Below, piece by piece: positions 34,906 to 43,242 of a DNA stretch of 64,000 nucleotides (position 1 is its first letter; each line of letters starts with the position of its first letter). The DNA comes from CAYUNE01 sp964446115. GTDB lineage: Bacteria > Desulfobacterota > Desulfobulbia > Desulfobulbales > Desulfobulbaceae. The notes below the pieces were generated by a model. The model worked only from the letters and a program-made list of their open reading frames with translations, searched no databases and was not told where the DNA came from. The position numbers and the translations under genes are program-made. The DNA lies in contig CAYUNE010000011.1 in assembly GCA_964446115.1 (NCBI GenBank), forward strand, positions 1 through 64,000, in the 5' to 3' direction.

Positions 34906-36672
34906 ATGACGATCCCCAGGAAGAAAAAGAGGTTTGAGGTGAATGTGAAAGAAAATCTCCCATTTGGCCCAAGGGGCACGGCAGCGAAACTCTCCGCTGT
35001 TCAGTTGCTTTTCTGTCTGTTCGGCTTGTTTTTCCTTCAGCCGTGTGCAACGACATGGGCCGCGACGGCGGACAACGCAGCGGAAGGACCGGCCGTTGGC
35101 GTGCTTTTTCTGCCGTTCACCATTGAGGCTCCGGAAAGGTATGGCTATCTTGAGGAAGGGCTTGCGGGCATGCTTTCCACCAGGGTGGCCAATCGGGCTG
35201 GGGTCGTCACCCGGATTCATACCCCCGAGGCCTACGCTTTGTCCTCCATCCTGAAAGAGGGAAAGCGGGAGAGGTTCCGGCAGGCCCTGGCGGCTCTTGA
35301 TGCCGAGTACCTGGCGGTGGGCACCCTCACCGCCGCAGGGGACAAGGTGACGCTGACGGTATATCTTTACAACCGTATGAAACAGCAGGCGCCGCTCACC
35401 GTTTCCCGCAGCGCTGCAGGCATGGAACGCATACTGGAGTTGGTGGATGAGGTGGCCTGGGATATCGCCGAAAGGGGTTTCGGCAGGAAAAGACCTGCGC
35501 CCATAATTCCCGCCACCCCGGATTCAGCTGCAACAGCGGAACGCTTCCGGACACCGCACCCGGAGCGCGCCTTCAGAAAAGGCCTGTATCAGGGCAGCGG
35601 CCTGGAATCCGGTTCCGGCGGGGATTTCCTCTTTGTGTCCGGACGCCGCAGTAAAGCCATTCAGGAATCGATCCGTTCCATGGACGTCGGAGATATCGAC
35701 GGGGACGGCCGCAACGAAATCGTTCTTGCCGCCGATACCCGGCTGATCATCTATCGCCATCTGGATGAGCGCTTCCAACCCGTGGCCACGGTTCCCCTTG
35801 CCCGTTACCTGCGGGTGCATGCGGTCAATATCGCTGATATCAACGGTAACGGCATACCCGAGATCTACGTCAGCGCCAACAACGGCAAGAAACCCGCCTC
35901 CTGGATCGTGGAGCATGGCGGCTCCGGTTACGGGGTAATCCAGGGGGATATTCCCTATTATCTGCGGCCCGTTCCGATGCAGGGGCAAGAGATGCTCCTG
36001 GGACAGCCGGGCGGCGTCGGCGAGGAACTCGCCACCGCAGTATACCGGCTGCAGCTTGTCAACGGCAGGGTAACAACCGGACCCAGGATCAGGGTGCCCG
36101 GATCAACGCACATTTTTGACTTTGTGACCGCTGATATCACCGGCAACGGTCGCCGGGAGATCATCACCGTTGATCCGGAGAACAGGATTCGGGTGATGGA
36201 CGCCGCCGGCGCCCTGCTGTGGCGCAGCGACAGGGGATACGGCGCGGGTCGCAATTATTTCGGCACCATGATGTCGGATCTCGACGACGATCGTCGGAAG
36301 ATATACCTGCCCACCAGGCTGCTGGCCATGGATCTTGACGGCGACAACCGGGCCGAGATCGTCATTGGGAAAAATCAGCTGGCCGCCTTTTCCTATTTTG
36401 AGCGCCTTCGCTTTTTCAAGGGCAGTTCCATAGCCGCACTCACCTGGCGGGAGAATACTCTGGCCCCGTTGTGGGAGACCAAGAAGATCGCCAATTACAC
36501 CGTGGACTACCAGCTTGTTTCCGCCCGCGGCGCAGCAAAAGGCGGAAAGGCCGGGGAGGCTTCCTTTTCCCTTTATTTTCTTGAAGATCTTAACAGTCAT
36601 CCCCTTAACTTCCTGTCTCCGGACAGCTGCCGCATCCATATGTACGGTATTGGGAAAAAGCAGGGAAAATAG
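34906..36672 (+). CDS. Exported FG-GAP/VCBS-repeat protein with TolB-like N-terminal domain
   Basis: The 588-residue product has a hydrophobic export signal at about residues 30-48, later than usual, so the true start may be one of the GTG codons near 34940. Residues ~60-190 resemble the TolB-N/CsgG-like fold (VGVLFLPFTIEAPERYGYLEEGLAGMLSTRV). The rest holds beta-propeller repeats with calcium-type DxDxDG loops (GDIDGDGRNEIVLA, ADINGNGIPEIYV, ADITGNGRREI, MDLDGDNRAEIV). It is probably a periplasmic or surface protein whose partner cannot be guessed. The gene stands alone between divergent and convergent neighbours. Confidence 0.75.
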   Translation: MTIPRKKKRFEVNVKENLPFGPRGTAAKLSAVQLLFCLFGLFFLQPCATTWAATADNAAEGPAVGVLFLPFTIEAPERYGYLEEGLAGMLSTRVANRAGVVTRIHTPEAYALSSILKEGKRERFRQALAALDAEYLAVGTLTAAGDKVTLTVYLYNRMKQQAPLTVSRSAAGMERILELVDEVAWDIAERGFGRKRPAPIIPATPDSAATAERFRTPHPERAFRKGLYQGSGLESGSGGDFLFVSGRRSKAIQESIRSMDVGDIDGDGRNEIVLAADTRLIIYRHLDERFQPVATVPLARYLRVHAVNIADINGNGIPEIYVSANNGKKPASWIVEHGGSGYGVIQGDIPYYLRPVPMQGQEMLLGQPGGVGEELATAVYRLQLVNGRVTTGPRIRVPGSTHIFDFVTADITGNGRREIITVDPENRIRVMDAAGALLWRSDRGYGAGRNYFGTMMSDLDDDRRKIYLPTRLLAMDLDGDNRAEIVIGKNQLAAFSYFERLRFFKGSSIAALTWRENTLAPLWETKKIANYTVDYQLVSARGAAKGGKAGEASFSLYFLEDLNSHPLNFLSPDSCRIHMYGIGKKQGK

Positions 36673-36823
36673 GAGGAGGGCTCCGGTCCGTCTGCCCCGC
36701 CTTTCCCTTTTTGTTGAGACCTGAATCCGGAGTGTTCGTGCGGGCGCCGGATACGGGAAGGGAACCGTTCGTAACCGGTCACCACATTAGCGCCGGGTTG
36801 CGGATCCATTAAGTGGGTGGGGG

Positions 36824-38032
36824 CTATTTCCCCTGCAAGGGGTTGCCGTTTCCCTCTTTGTTCCCCATGGGAGACCGGGGCCGCTCTTTCCTGATGTCCA
36901 CTCCCGCCTGCTGCAGCAGAGTCATGGCCGTGCCGTCATGCCTGCCGGAGACAACCACCTCGTCCGGTTTCAAGTTGAGCAGCCACTGACCCACCAGCAG
37001 TCCCTTCTTTCTCCTGGCCTGCCAGTACGGATTTTCCATAAACTCCCGCTGGATGGTTTTTTTGTGCTTGGTATCGATGACCTCGCGGAGAAACCATCTG
37101 GCTCCGGCAAGGTGGTTTGTCGGCTCGCCTTCGGGACCGGCCACCGGAGTGATGCGGCAAATGACATAGTCCGCCTGATAATGGGGGCGGATCCTGGCCA
37201 TGACCACCCGCGGAAATTTTTCCGGGATAAGCTCTTCCAGGTGATCGGAGACCTGGTCGGCGATTTTATGGGACGGCGTGCGCATGATGACGTCGAGATC
37301 GACGATAAACCTGCCGCCGGCGGTACGGCTGAGGCAGCGTTTGACCCTGGTGATGCGCGGATGCTCTTCCACCAGCCGGATGATTTCCCTTTCTGTCTCC
37401 CGGTCAATGGAGGCATCGAGCAGGTCTTTGAGGGCGTCCAGCAGCAGCATGCTGCCGGCCCTAAAGACAAACAGAGCCACCACCGCCGCGGCCCAGCGGT
37501 CGAGGGGATAGCCGAAAAAGACGGCGAGCAGGCCAAGCAGAACAATACCGGTGGAAAGGGCGTCGGCCAGATAATCCCGGGCATCGGCCACCAGGGCCGG
37601 CGAGTTGAGACGCCTGCCGGCCCGCAACTGCAGAAAACCGAAGGCCAGGGTGACGATGAAGGAGATGCAGGCAACCGGCAGGGCAACGGCGATATCGGGC
37701 AGATGATTGGCGCCGAAAAGGGCCTGTCTGGCGATTTCATAGGCGGCGACGATGATGGCGATGGAGGTGATCAGGGTGGCGACGGTCTCCGCCTTGTACA
37801 GCCCGTAGGGAAAGGATGGATGTTCCCGGGCGGCAACCCAGAGGCCGATAAATGCCGCTGTGGAGGCCAGGACATCGGTGGCCGAGTGAATGGCATCGCC
37901 GAGAAGCGCCGTGCTGCCGGAAACGACACCGGCCACCCCCTTGCCCAGGGTGAGAGCCAGGTTGATGCCGATGGAGATGAGAGCCCGGCGTCGGGCGGCG
38001 CGTAACTCGGCCAGGGTTGATTGCGAAGACAT
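36824..38032 (-). CDS. Cation diffusion facilitator with C-terminal NifX/NifB-like domain
   Basis: The 402-residue product has the six-helix CDF exporter core (ALISIGINLALTLGKGVAGVVSGS, then LLGDAIHSATDVLAS with the HxxxD metal site and ARDYLADALST with a DxxxD site) and the cytoplasmic metal-sensing domain (about 205-290). The C-terminal ~90 residues (LNLKPDEVVVSGRHDGTAMTLLQQAGVDI) resemble the dinitrogenase iron-molybdenum cofactor family. The ATG at 38032 gives the family N-terminus; a longer frame to 38173 is not supported. It would export Zn, Fe, Mn or similar ions, and is divergent from the feo genes, so iron is a reasonable guess. Confidence 0.82.
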   Translation of the reverse strand: MSSQSTLAELRAARRRALISIGINLALTLGKGVAGVVSGSTALLGDAIHSATDVLASTAAFIGLWVAAREHPSFPYGLYKAETVATLITSIAIIVAAYEIARQALFGANHLPDIAVALPVACISFIVTLAFGFLQLRAGRRLNSPALVADARDYLADALSTGIVLLGLLAVFFGYPLDRWAAAVVALFVFRAGSMLLLDALKDLLDASIDRETEREIIRLVEEHPRITRVKRCLSRTAGGRFIVDLDVIMRTPSHKIADQVSDHLEELIPEKFPRVVMARIRPHYQADYVICRITPVAGPEGEPTNHLAGARWFLREVIDTKHKKTIQREFMENPYWQARRKKGLLVGQWLLNLKPDEVVVSGRHDGTAMTLLQQAGVDIRKERPRSPMGNKEGNGNPLQGK

Positions 38033-38161
38033 GGGTATGGTACGGAAAGCGGTTGTGGTTTTCGCACAAGGTGCCGGGATCAGGTTATCCCAATATCTCC
38101 CGGAGGAAAATGAAATTATGGCCACAACGGAAAAATCGGGGGGAATACCTTGTAAAAGTGA

Positions 38162-38191
38162 TTGACAATGCATATGAGTTTGGGGTAACTA
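38162..38191 (+). promoter_or_regulatory. Possible promoter upstream of the feo genes
   Basis: TTGACA at 38162-38167 is a perfect -35 match. The -10 partner 17-18 bases later (GTAACT or TAACTA) is weak. It lies ~30-60 bp before the ATG at 38221. No clear Fur box was found. Confidence 0.3.
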
Positions 38192-38220
38192 ACATTCCGT
38201 TCTCCACCCACGATGCTGCC

Positions 38221-38526
38221 ATGACCAAACAGGTATTGACCACATATTGTTCCTTTCTGGACAAGGCGAAAAAATGTCTGCGCAACAGATCCTGCGGGGG
38301 CGAGACCAGTCTGTCCCGGGCCTGCTGCAACAGCCGGCTCAGGGTCTGCCGCCTGACGGGAGATCGGCGTCTGTGCGCCAGGATGGCCCATCTGGGCCTG
38401 GTCCCCGGAAGAGAGTTGCAGCTAATCTGTTCAGGAAGCGGTGAAAATTGTCTTGTCAAGCTCGGCGACGGAGTTTTGACTCTCGATGAACAAACCTCGG
38501 AAAATATCATTGTTACCGCTATCTGA
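38221..38526 (+). CDS. feoA: FeoA-domain protein with cysteine-rich N-terminus
   Basis: The 101-residue product has a FeoA (SH3-like) domain from about residue 40 (RVCRLTGDRRLCARMAHLGLVPGRELQLI to ILNQ-type end, here LTLDEQTSENIIV). The first ~40 residues contain several cysteines (C10, C19, C25, C35, C36, and C43 at the domain start), which an ordinary FeoA lacks. FeoA proteins assist the FeoB ferrous-iron transporter. The frame is also open to an ATG at 38110, with GGAGG rather close before it. I chose 38221 because the upstream part does not look coding and a TTGACA lies inside it. Confidence 0.7.
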   Translation: MTKQVLTTYCSFLDKAKKCLRNRSCGGETSLSRACCNSRLRVCRLTGDRRLCARMAHLGLVPGRELQLICSGSGENCLVKLGDGVLTLDEQTSENIIVTAI

Positions 38527-38630
38527 TATTTTTTTGATTTATGTCTTAGGTATGGCTAAACTTGTTCGAATACCTAAAGAGCCCCTTGAAAAAGCCGTCT
38601 ATGTCAAAGGGTGTTGAAAAAGGAGGCCCC

Positions 38631-38810
38631 ATGGAAACCCTGATCATTAGCGCTGTCCTGGCTGTATCCGCCTTCTGGCTGGCGAGGAGGCTGGTACGGA
38701 TGGTAAAGCGTCCGCACTGCCTGTCCTGCTGTGATGGTTGCGGCACAACTTGTCAGCCCCGGAAAAGATGCTACAATTCAACAGGAGAAGGTAAATCAAC
38801 CGCTATGTAA
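38631..38810 (+). CDS. FeoB-associated cysteine-rich membrane protein
   Basis: The 59-residue product has one transmembrane helix (METLIISAVLAVSAFWLARRLV) followed by a cysteine cluster, CLSCCDGCGTTCQPRKRC. This matches the small FeoB-associated family encoded next to feoAB. AAGGAGG precedes the ATG at 38631. It may bind iron or a partner at the membrane. Its last bases enter the left arm of the inverted repeat at 38798. Confidence 0.75.
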   Translation: METLIISAVLAVSAFWLARRLVRMVKRPHCLSCCDGCGTTCQPRKRCYNSTGEGKSTAM

Positions 38811-38854
38811 CCGGTCGCGGGGTATGTAAACCCGCGACCGGTTACATAGCGGTT
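38798..38854. repeat. Perfect 24-bp inverted repeat before feoA
   Basis: The arm 38798-38821 (begins AACCGCTATG, ends GTCGCGGG) is exactly complementary to 38831-38854, with a 9-base loop GTATGTAAA. No T-run follows directly. It lies in the gap between the cysteine-rich protein and feoA, so it is transcribed within the feo operon and will form a very stable hairpin. Confidence 0.85.
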
Positions 38855-38900
38855 TGTCGGTTCGGGATATGACTCACCTGCACAAGATCGGGTAACAATC

Positions 38901-39134
38901 ATGACTTTACGGGAGATGCACAGGGGACAGCGGGGAGAAATCGTCGCCATCACCGTGCAGGGAGAACTGGGGTTGCGGCTGCGGGAAATGGGATTGACCA
39001 GGGGAACGGTTTTCCGGGTGGAGGGCCGGGCACCTCTGTACGACCCGGTCATGATCAAGGTGGCCGGTCAGACCCTGACTCTGCGCAATAACGAGGCTGA
39101 TTACATTGAGGTGAAGCTGCTGGCGGACGATTGA
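38901..39134 (+). CDS. feoA: Ferrous iron transport protein A
   Basis: The 77-residue SH3-like protein is a standard-length FeoA: GQRGEIVAI, GLRLREMGLTRGTVFRVEGRAPLYDPVMIKV and LTLRNNEADYIEV. It regulates or supports FeoB from the cytoplasmic side. It starts 57 bp before feoB and is the second FeoA-domain gene of the cluster. Confidence 0.9.
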   Translation: MTLREMHRGQRGEIVAITVQGELGLRLREMGLTRGTVFRVEGRAPLYDPVMIKVAGQTLTLRNNEADYIEVKLLADD

Positions 39135-39190
39135 CCGGTTGCCGGTTTTCGCCCTCCATCGCCGCAGCCGCTCACCGCTGAGAGAAAGCA

Positions 39191-41410
39191 ATGAAAGCGG
39201 AGATAAAAATCGCCCTGGCCGGCAATCCCAATGCCGGCAAAACCACACTCTTCAACCGTCTCACCGGTGCCCGGCAACATGTGGGGAATTATCCCGGTGT
39301 CACCGTTGAGCAGAAAGAGGGACGCTTCAGCCGCGGCGGTATCGATTTCCGGGTGGTGGATTTGCCGGGAACCTATTCGTTGACGGCCTATTCCGAGGAA
39401 GAACTGGTCGCCCGCGAATATCTGGTGAATGAGAAACCGGATGTGGTAATCGACGTCGTCGATGGTTCCAACCTGGAGCGCAACCTCTATCTTGCCTGTC
39501 AGTTCAGGGAATTGGGCATACCGCTGATTTTGGCTCTCAACATGATTGATGTGGCCCGTGATCGCGGTATCGAAATCCGGCCCGACAGGTTATCCAAGCT
39601 CTTCGGCGTGCCCGTTGTTCCCATCATCGCCCGTTCCGGCCATGGCATCGACCAGCTTCTCGATACCGTCGTCAACGGGGATTTTTCCGAATCCGCCCGG
39701 CAACCCCTCAACATCTCGTACGGAGAGGATATCGACCTGGCACTGGCTGAGCTTATCCCCCTCATTGAAGAAGCCGGGCTGCTCACCGATACCTATCCGC
39801 CTCGCTGGATTGCGCTGAAATTTCTTGAAAACGATGATCGCATCGTCGATCGTGCCTTCCGGGAAGATTCCCGGACGGCGGATCGACTGGAAAAGGTGGT
39901 GACCAGAATCACGGGGCATCTGCGCAATACCGTTGACGCCTATCCCGAGGCGATCATCGCCGACCATCGTTACGGATTCATCAAATCCATCCTCAGGCAG
40001 GGGGTTCTTGCCCATAAGTACGATACCGACCGGTTGTATACCTCGGACAGGATCGACAGGGTGGTGACCAACCGTTTGCTGGGACCGGTTATTATGGTGG
40101 GTGTGCTCTTCGCCCTTTACCAGTTCACCTTTTCATACAGTGAAATTCCCGTTGCCTGGTGCGAGGCATTTTTTAGCTGGTTCGGCAGCCGGGTGGACCT
40201 GCTCATGCCCGACGGCCTGCTCAAATCCATGATCATTTCCGGAATCATCGACGGTGTCGGCGGTGTCCTGGGGTTTGTTCCCCTGATCATGTTCATGTTT
40301 TTCGGTATCTCCATTCTCGAGGACTCCGGATACCTTGCCCGGGTCGCCTTTATGATGGACCGGATCTTCAGGATCTTCGGTCTGCACGGTTCATCGGTGA
40401 TGCCCTTCATCGTTTCCGGCGGTATTGCCGGCGGTTGCGCCGTTCCCGGGGTGATGGCCGCCAGAACCCTGCGCTCTCCAAGGGAACGTCTGGCGACCCT
40501 GCTCACCGTTCCCTTCATGAACTGCGGCGCCAAGATACCGGTGCTCACCCTGCTGATCGGCACCTTTTTTGCCGACCACAAGGCCTGGTATATGTTTTTG
40601 GCAACGGTGGCCGCCTGGCTGGTGGCCCTGCTTGCCGCCCGCCTGTTGCGCTCCACCGTACTGCGCGGTCGTTCGACTCCCTTTGTCATGGAGCTGCCGC
40701 CCTATCGGTTTCCCACCTTTCGGGGGCTCTTCATCCATACCTGGGAACGCACCTGGCAATATATCAAAAAGGCCGGAACCGTTATTCTGGCGATCTCGAT
40801 TCTGCTCTGGGGATTGATGAGTTTTCCCGCTCTGCCGGAAGGCAGGATTCAGCACTATGAACAGCAGCGGCAGCAACTGCTGGCACGGGTTTCCGCGACC
40901 ATTAAGGATGAGCTGGAACAGGGAGAAAGGGCCGGGCTGTCGCCCCGGGCGCGGCAGCTGGCTGCCGGGTTGCTGGAAATCGACGATGCCGCGGCGGAGG
41001 AACGTCTGCGATACTCCCTGGCCGGCCGTCTGGGCACCGCGCTTGAAACCGTCAGCCGATGGGCCGGTTTTGACTGGCGGACCAACATTGCCCTGCTCGG
41101 CGGTTTTGCGGCCAAGGAGGTTATCGTTTCCACGCTGGGGACCGCCTACTCCATCGGCGAGGTCGATCCGGAACAAAGCAAGGGGTTGAGCGAACGACTT
41201 GCCGCTGATCCGCACTGGAACCGGGTGCTGGCCCTGGCCGTGCTGGCTTTTATTATGTTTTATGCGCCCTGTTCGGTCACGGTGGTCTGTATAGCGCGGG
41301 AGTCCGGGTCCTGGGGTTGGGCCCTGTTTTCCATGGCCTTCAACACCTCACTGGCCTTTTTCCTGGCCGTTGTCATCTACCAGACGGGAATGGTTCTGGG
41401 CCTGGCCTGA
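39191..41410 (+). CDS. feoB: Ferrous iron transporter FeoB
   Basis: The 739-residue membrane GTPase imports Fe(II). The N-terminal G domain has GNPNAGKTT, the GVTVEQKEG switch, DLPGTYSL and NMID. The membrane part has paired Gate motifs (GGIAGGCAVPGVMAARTL, PFMNCGAKIPV) with the cysteines thought to line the pore. A ~70-residue soluble insertion rich in Glu and Arg (about 555-625) lies between membrane helices. It is the last gene of the feo cluster and converges on the GGDEF gene 5 bp away. Confidence 0.95.
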   Translation: MKAEIKIALAGNPNAGKTTLFNRLTGARQHVGNYPGVTVEQKEGRFSRGGIDFRVVDLPGTYSLTAYSEEELVAREYLVNEKPDVVIDVVDGSNLERNLYLACQFRELGIPLILALNMIDVARDRGIEIRPDRLSKLFGVPVVPIIARSGHGIDQLLDTVVNGDFSESARQPLNISYGEDIDLALAELIPLIEEAGLLTDTYPPRWIALKFLENDDRIVDRAFREDSRTADRLEKVVTRITGHLRNTVDAYPEAIIADHRYGFIKSILRQGVLAHKYDTDRLYTSDRIDRVVTNRLLGPVIMVGVLFALYQFTFSYSEIPVAWCEAFFSWFGSRVDLLMPDGLLKSMIISGIIDGVGGVLGFVPLIMFMFFGISILEDSGYLARVAFMMDRIFRIFGLHGSSVMPFIVSGGIAGGCAVPGVMAARTLRSPRERLATLLTVPFMNCGAKIPVLTLLIGTFFADHKAWYMFLATVAAWLVALLAARLLRSTVLRGRSTPFVMELPPYRFPTFRGLFIHTWERTWQYIKKAGTVILAISILLWGLMSFPALPEGRIQHYEQQRQQLLARVSATIKDELEQGERAGLSPRARQLAAGLLEIDDAAAEERLRYSLAGRLGTALETVSRWAGFDWRTNIALLGGFAAKEVIVSTLGTAYSIGEVDPEQSKGLSERLAADPHWNRVLALAVLAFIMFYAPCSVTVVCIARESGSWGWALFSMAFNTSLAFFLAVVIYQTGMVLGLA

Positions 41411-41415
41411 GGCGG

Positions 41416-42825
41416 TTATCGCCTGGCCGTACAGGTGAGCTTGCTGGGAAAAACCCGACCGATGGATTCCGAAACCATGCGCGGCCGTTTTTTATGCCAT
41501 CTCGGCAGTACCGAACGCTGGTCGGCTTCATAAAATTCACATCTGTTCTTGCCGCCGTTCTTGGCGGCATACATGGCGACATCGCCGTGCTGGAGCATCG
41601 AGTCGGCATCCCGGCTGTCATAGGGAAAGAGGCTGATGCCGATACTCCCCCCCAGCCGGCAGTTGTGGCCGTCGATGAGCATCGGTTTGTTGAGCTGGGC
41701 GATGATCTTTTCCGCCACATCTTTCACTCCCTGCCGCGAGGTGGCGCTTTCCAGGATAATGACGAATTCGTCACCACCGATGCGGCATACCGTATCCGAG
41801 GTCCGCAGCAACTTCACCAGGCGGGTGGCGATCTTCTGCAGCACCTTGTCGCCAACCTTGTGTCCATAGGTGTCGTTGATGGGTTTGAAGGAGTCGAGGT
41901 CGATGAAGAGCAGAGCCAGAATGCGATTGTTACGGTCTGCCAGGGAGATGGCCTGGGGAAGTTTTTCACTGAGGTATTTTCGGTTGGGGAGTTTGGTCAG
42001 GGCGTCGTGATTGGCCTCGTAGCGGTGCTGCTCAAGCATGTCCACCTTTTCCGTCACATCCTGAAAGAGCAGAACTCCGCCGCTGAACCGTTTGTTGTTG
42101 CTCAGAGGCGTGGTGGTGCACTCAACCAGGAGGTGGTGTCCGCCTGCCTGGAAGAGTTTGAATGTTCCCAATGGCTTGGCCTTGCGGCAGTTGCTTGGCC
42201 GCTTCTGGTCTGAGGGGAAACACTCCACAGCTTCTTCCGGTTTTTCCGGGTCGGTGAGTTTGATGACCTCCCGGTAGCAACGGCCGATACACTCTCCGGC
42301 CTCCATTTTGAGCATATTGAGAAGAACGGCGTTGATAAAGGTGATACGCTGTTGATGATCAACGGCGCACATGCCGTTGGCGGCGGCATTGAAAATACAC
42401 TCATATTTGGACACCAGCCGTTTCTGTCTCTGCCTGTCGGCATGATCGCCGATAATATACTTTATCTTGTTCTTCAGAATGGTCCAGTCTATGGGTTTTC
42501 TGATGTAGTCGGCGGCACCGGCGGCAAAGGACTGTTCCACCGAATCCTCGCTATCCAGGGTGGTGATCATCAGGATCGGCGGCACCGGTGAAATCCGGCG
42601 GCGGATGAAGCGGCAAAGGGAAATTCCGTCCATGTCATCCATCTGGATATCGATAATCAGCAGATCAAAACGCTTTTTTTCAATCCGCTGCATGGCCTCC
42701 CTGCCGCTTGCAGCAACGGTTACCCGGTATTCTTCCTTTTCCAGGGCGGTCCGGGTCAGTTCCCTGGTAATCTCTTCGTCGTCAACCACGAGAATATGGT
42801 GGCGAATATTCTTCCCTGAAGTCAT
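41416..42825 (-). CDS. Response regulator with PAS and GGDEF domains (diguanylate cyclase)
   Basis: The 469-residue product has a receiver domain (about 8-125; HILVVDDEE, phospho-acceptor Asp in LIIDIQMDD, Lys in YIRKPID), a PAS-like sensor (about 145-285) and a C-terminal GGDEF domain with an intact RIGGDEFVII active site. It would make cyclic-di-GMP in response to a phosphorelay or ligand. The HDALTKLPNRKYL start of the cyclase domain is typical. ATG 42825 is preferred; a TTG at 42864 adds 13 residues. Its product would be the ligand of the riboswitch at 44497 and PilZ protein at 4497. Confidence 0.88.
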   Translation of the reverse strand: MTSGKNIRHHILVVDDEEITRELTRTALEKEEYRVTVAASGREAMQRIEKKRFDLLIIDIQMDDMDGISLCRFIRRRISPVPPILMITTLDSEDSVEQSFAAGAADYIRKPIDWTILKNKIKYIIGDHADRQRQKRLVSKYECIFNAAANGMCAVDHQQRITFINAVLLNMLKMEAGECIGRCYREVIKLTDPEKPEEAVECFPSDQKRPSNCRKAKPLGTFKLFQAGGHHLLVECTTTPLSNNKRFSGGVLLFQDVTEKVDMLEQHRYEANHDALTKLPNRKYLSEKLPQAISLADRNNRILALLFIDLDSFKPINDTYGHKVGDKVLQKIATRLVKLLRTSDTVCRIGGDEFVIILESATSRQGVKDVAEKIIAQLNKPMLIDGHNCRLGGSIGISLFPYDSRDADSMLQHGDVAMYAAKNGGKNRCEFYEADQRSVLPRWHKKRPRMVSESIGRVFPSKLTCTARR

Positions 42826-42864
42826 GGAGTCTTTACTGGTGTCCCTAGTTAACAGAGCCGGCAA

Positions 42865-43242
42865 CCATGAACGTCGGTATGGATTACGGATCCTTCCCGG
42901 CGATAGTTACCGGTTATTACCACGTAACCCGGCGTTATATCATGCTCCCAGCCTGTGATCAGACCGGTGAAGAGGCCAACGATCACGGATAAACAGGATT
43001 ATAAGATTATATCATACTCGCTTATCGGTAACCAAGGCGGGGCTGTTGAGTTTTTTTGAAAAAAAGACCAGGGAGAAGAGAGGTGATCCCGGGAATTGAG
43101 CCCGTGATCGGTTTCACAGTGGTGGGTGATGAGAATTGGCCGTCGTGCGGGAAGCGGAAAAAATTCCCGGTCGCCATATCCCCACAACGCGGGAGGGACT
43201 GAACGCCTGGAGATGCAGCGGCCGAGATTGATCCCGGGATTG
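42865..43242. other. Intergenic gap without a gene
   Basis: This 378-bp gap between two minus-strand genes shows no coding frame of interest, tRNA or clear terminator. Some short pieces (CCCGTGATCGGTT near 43103) resemble the tail of the hairpin repeat at 4885-4978, perhaps a decayed copy. Confidence 0.4.

Noticed and set aside
38110..38220. Longer N-terminus for the first FeoA protein
   Set aside because: The upstream codons look non-coding, the ribosome binding site is too close to the ATG, and a TTGACA lies inside it; left as an alternative.
41317..42213. 298-codon plus-strand open frame
   Set aside because: It lies opposite the GGDEF regulator, whose RIGGDEFVII motif fixes the coding strand.
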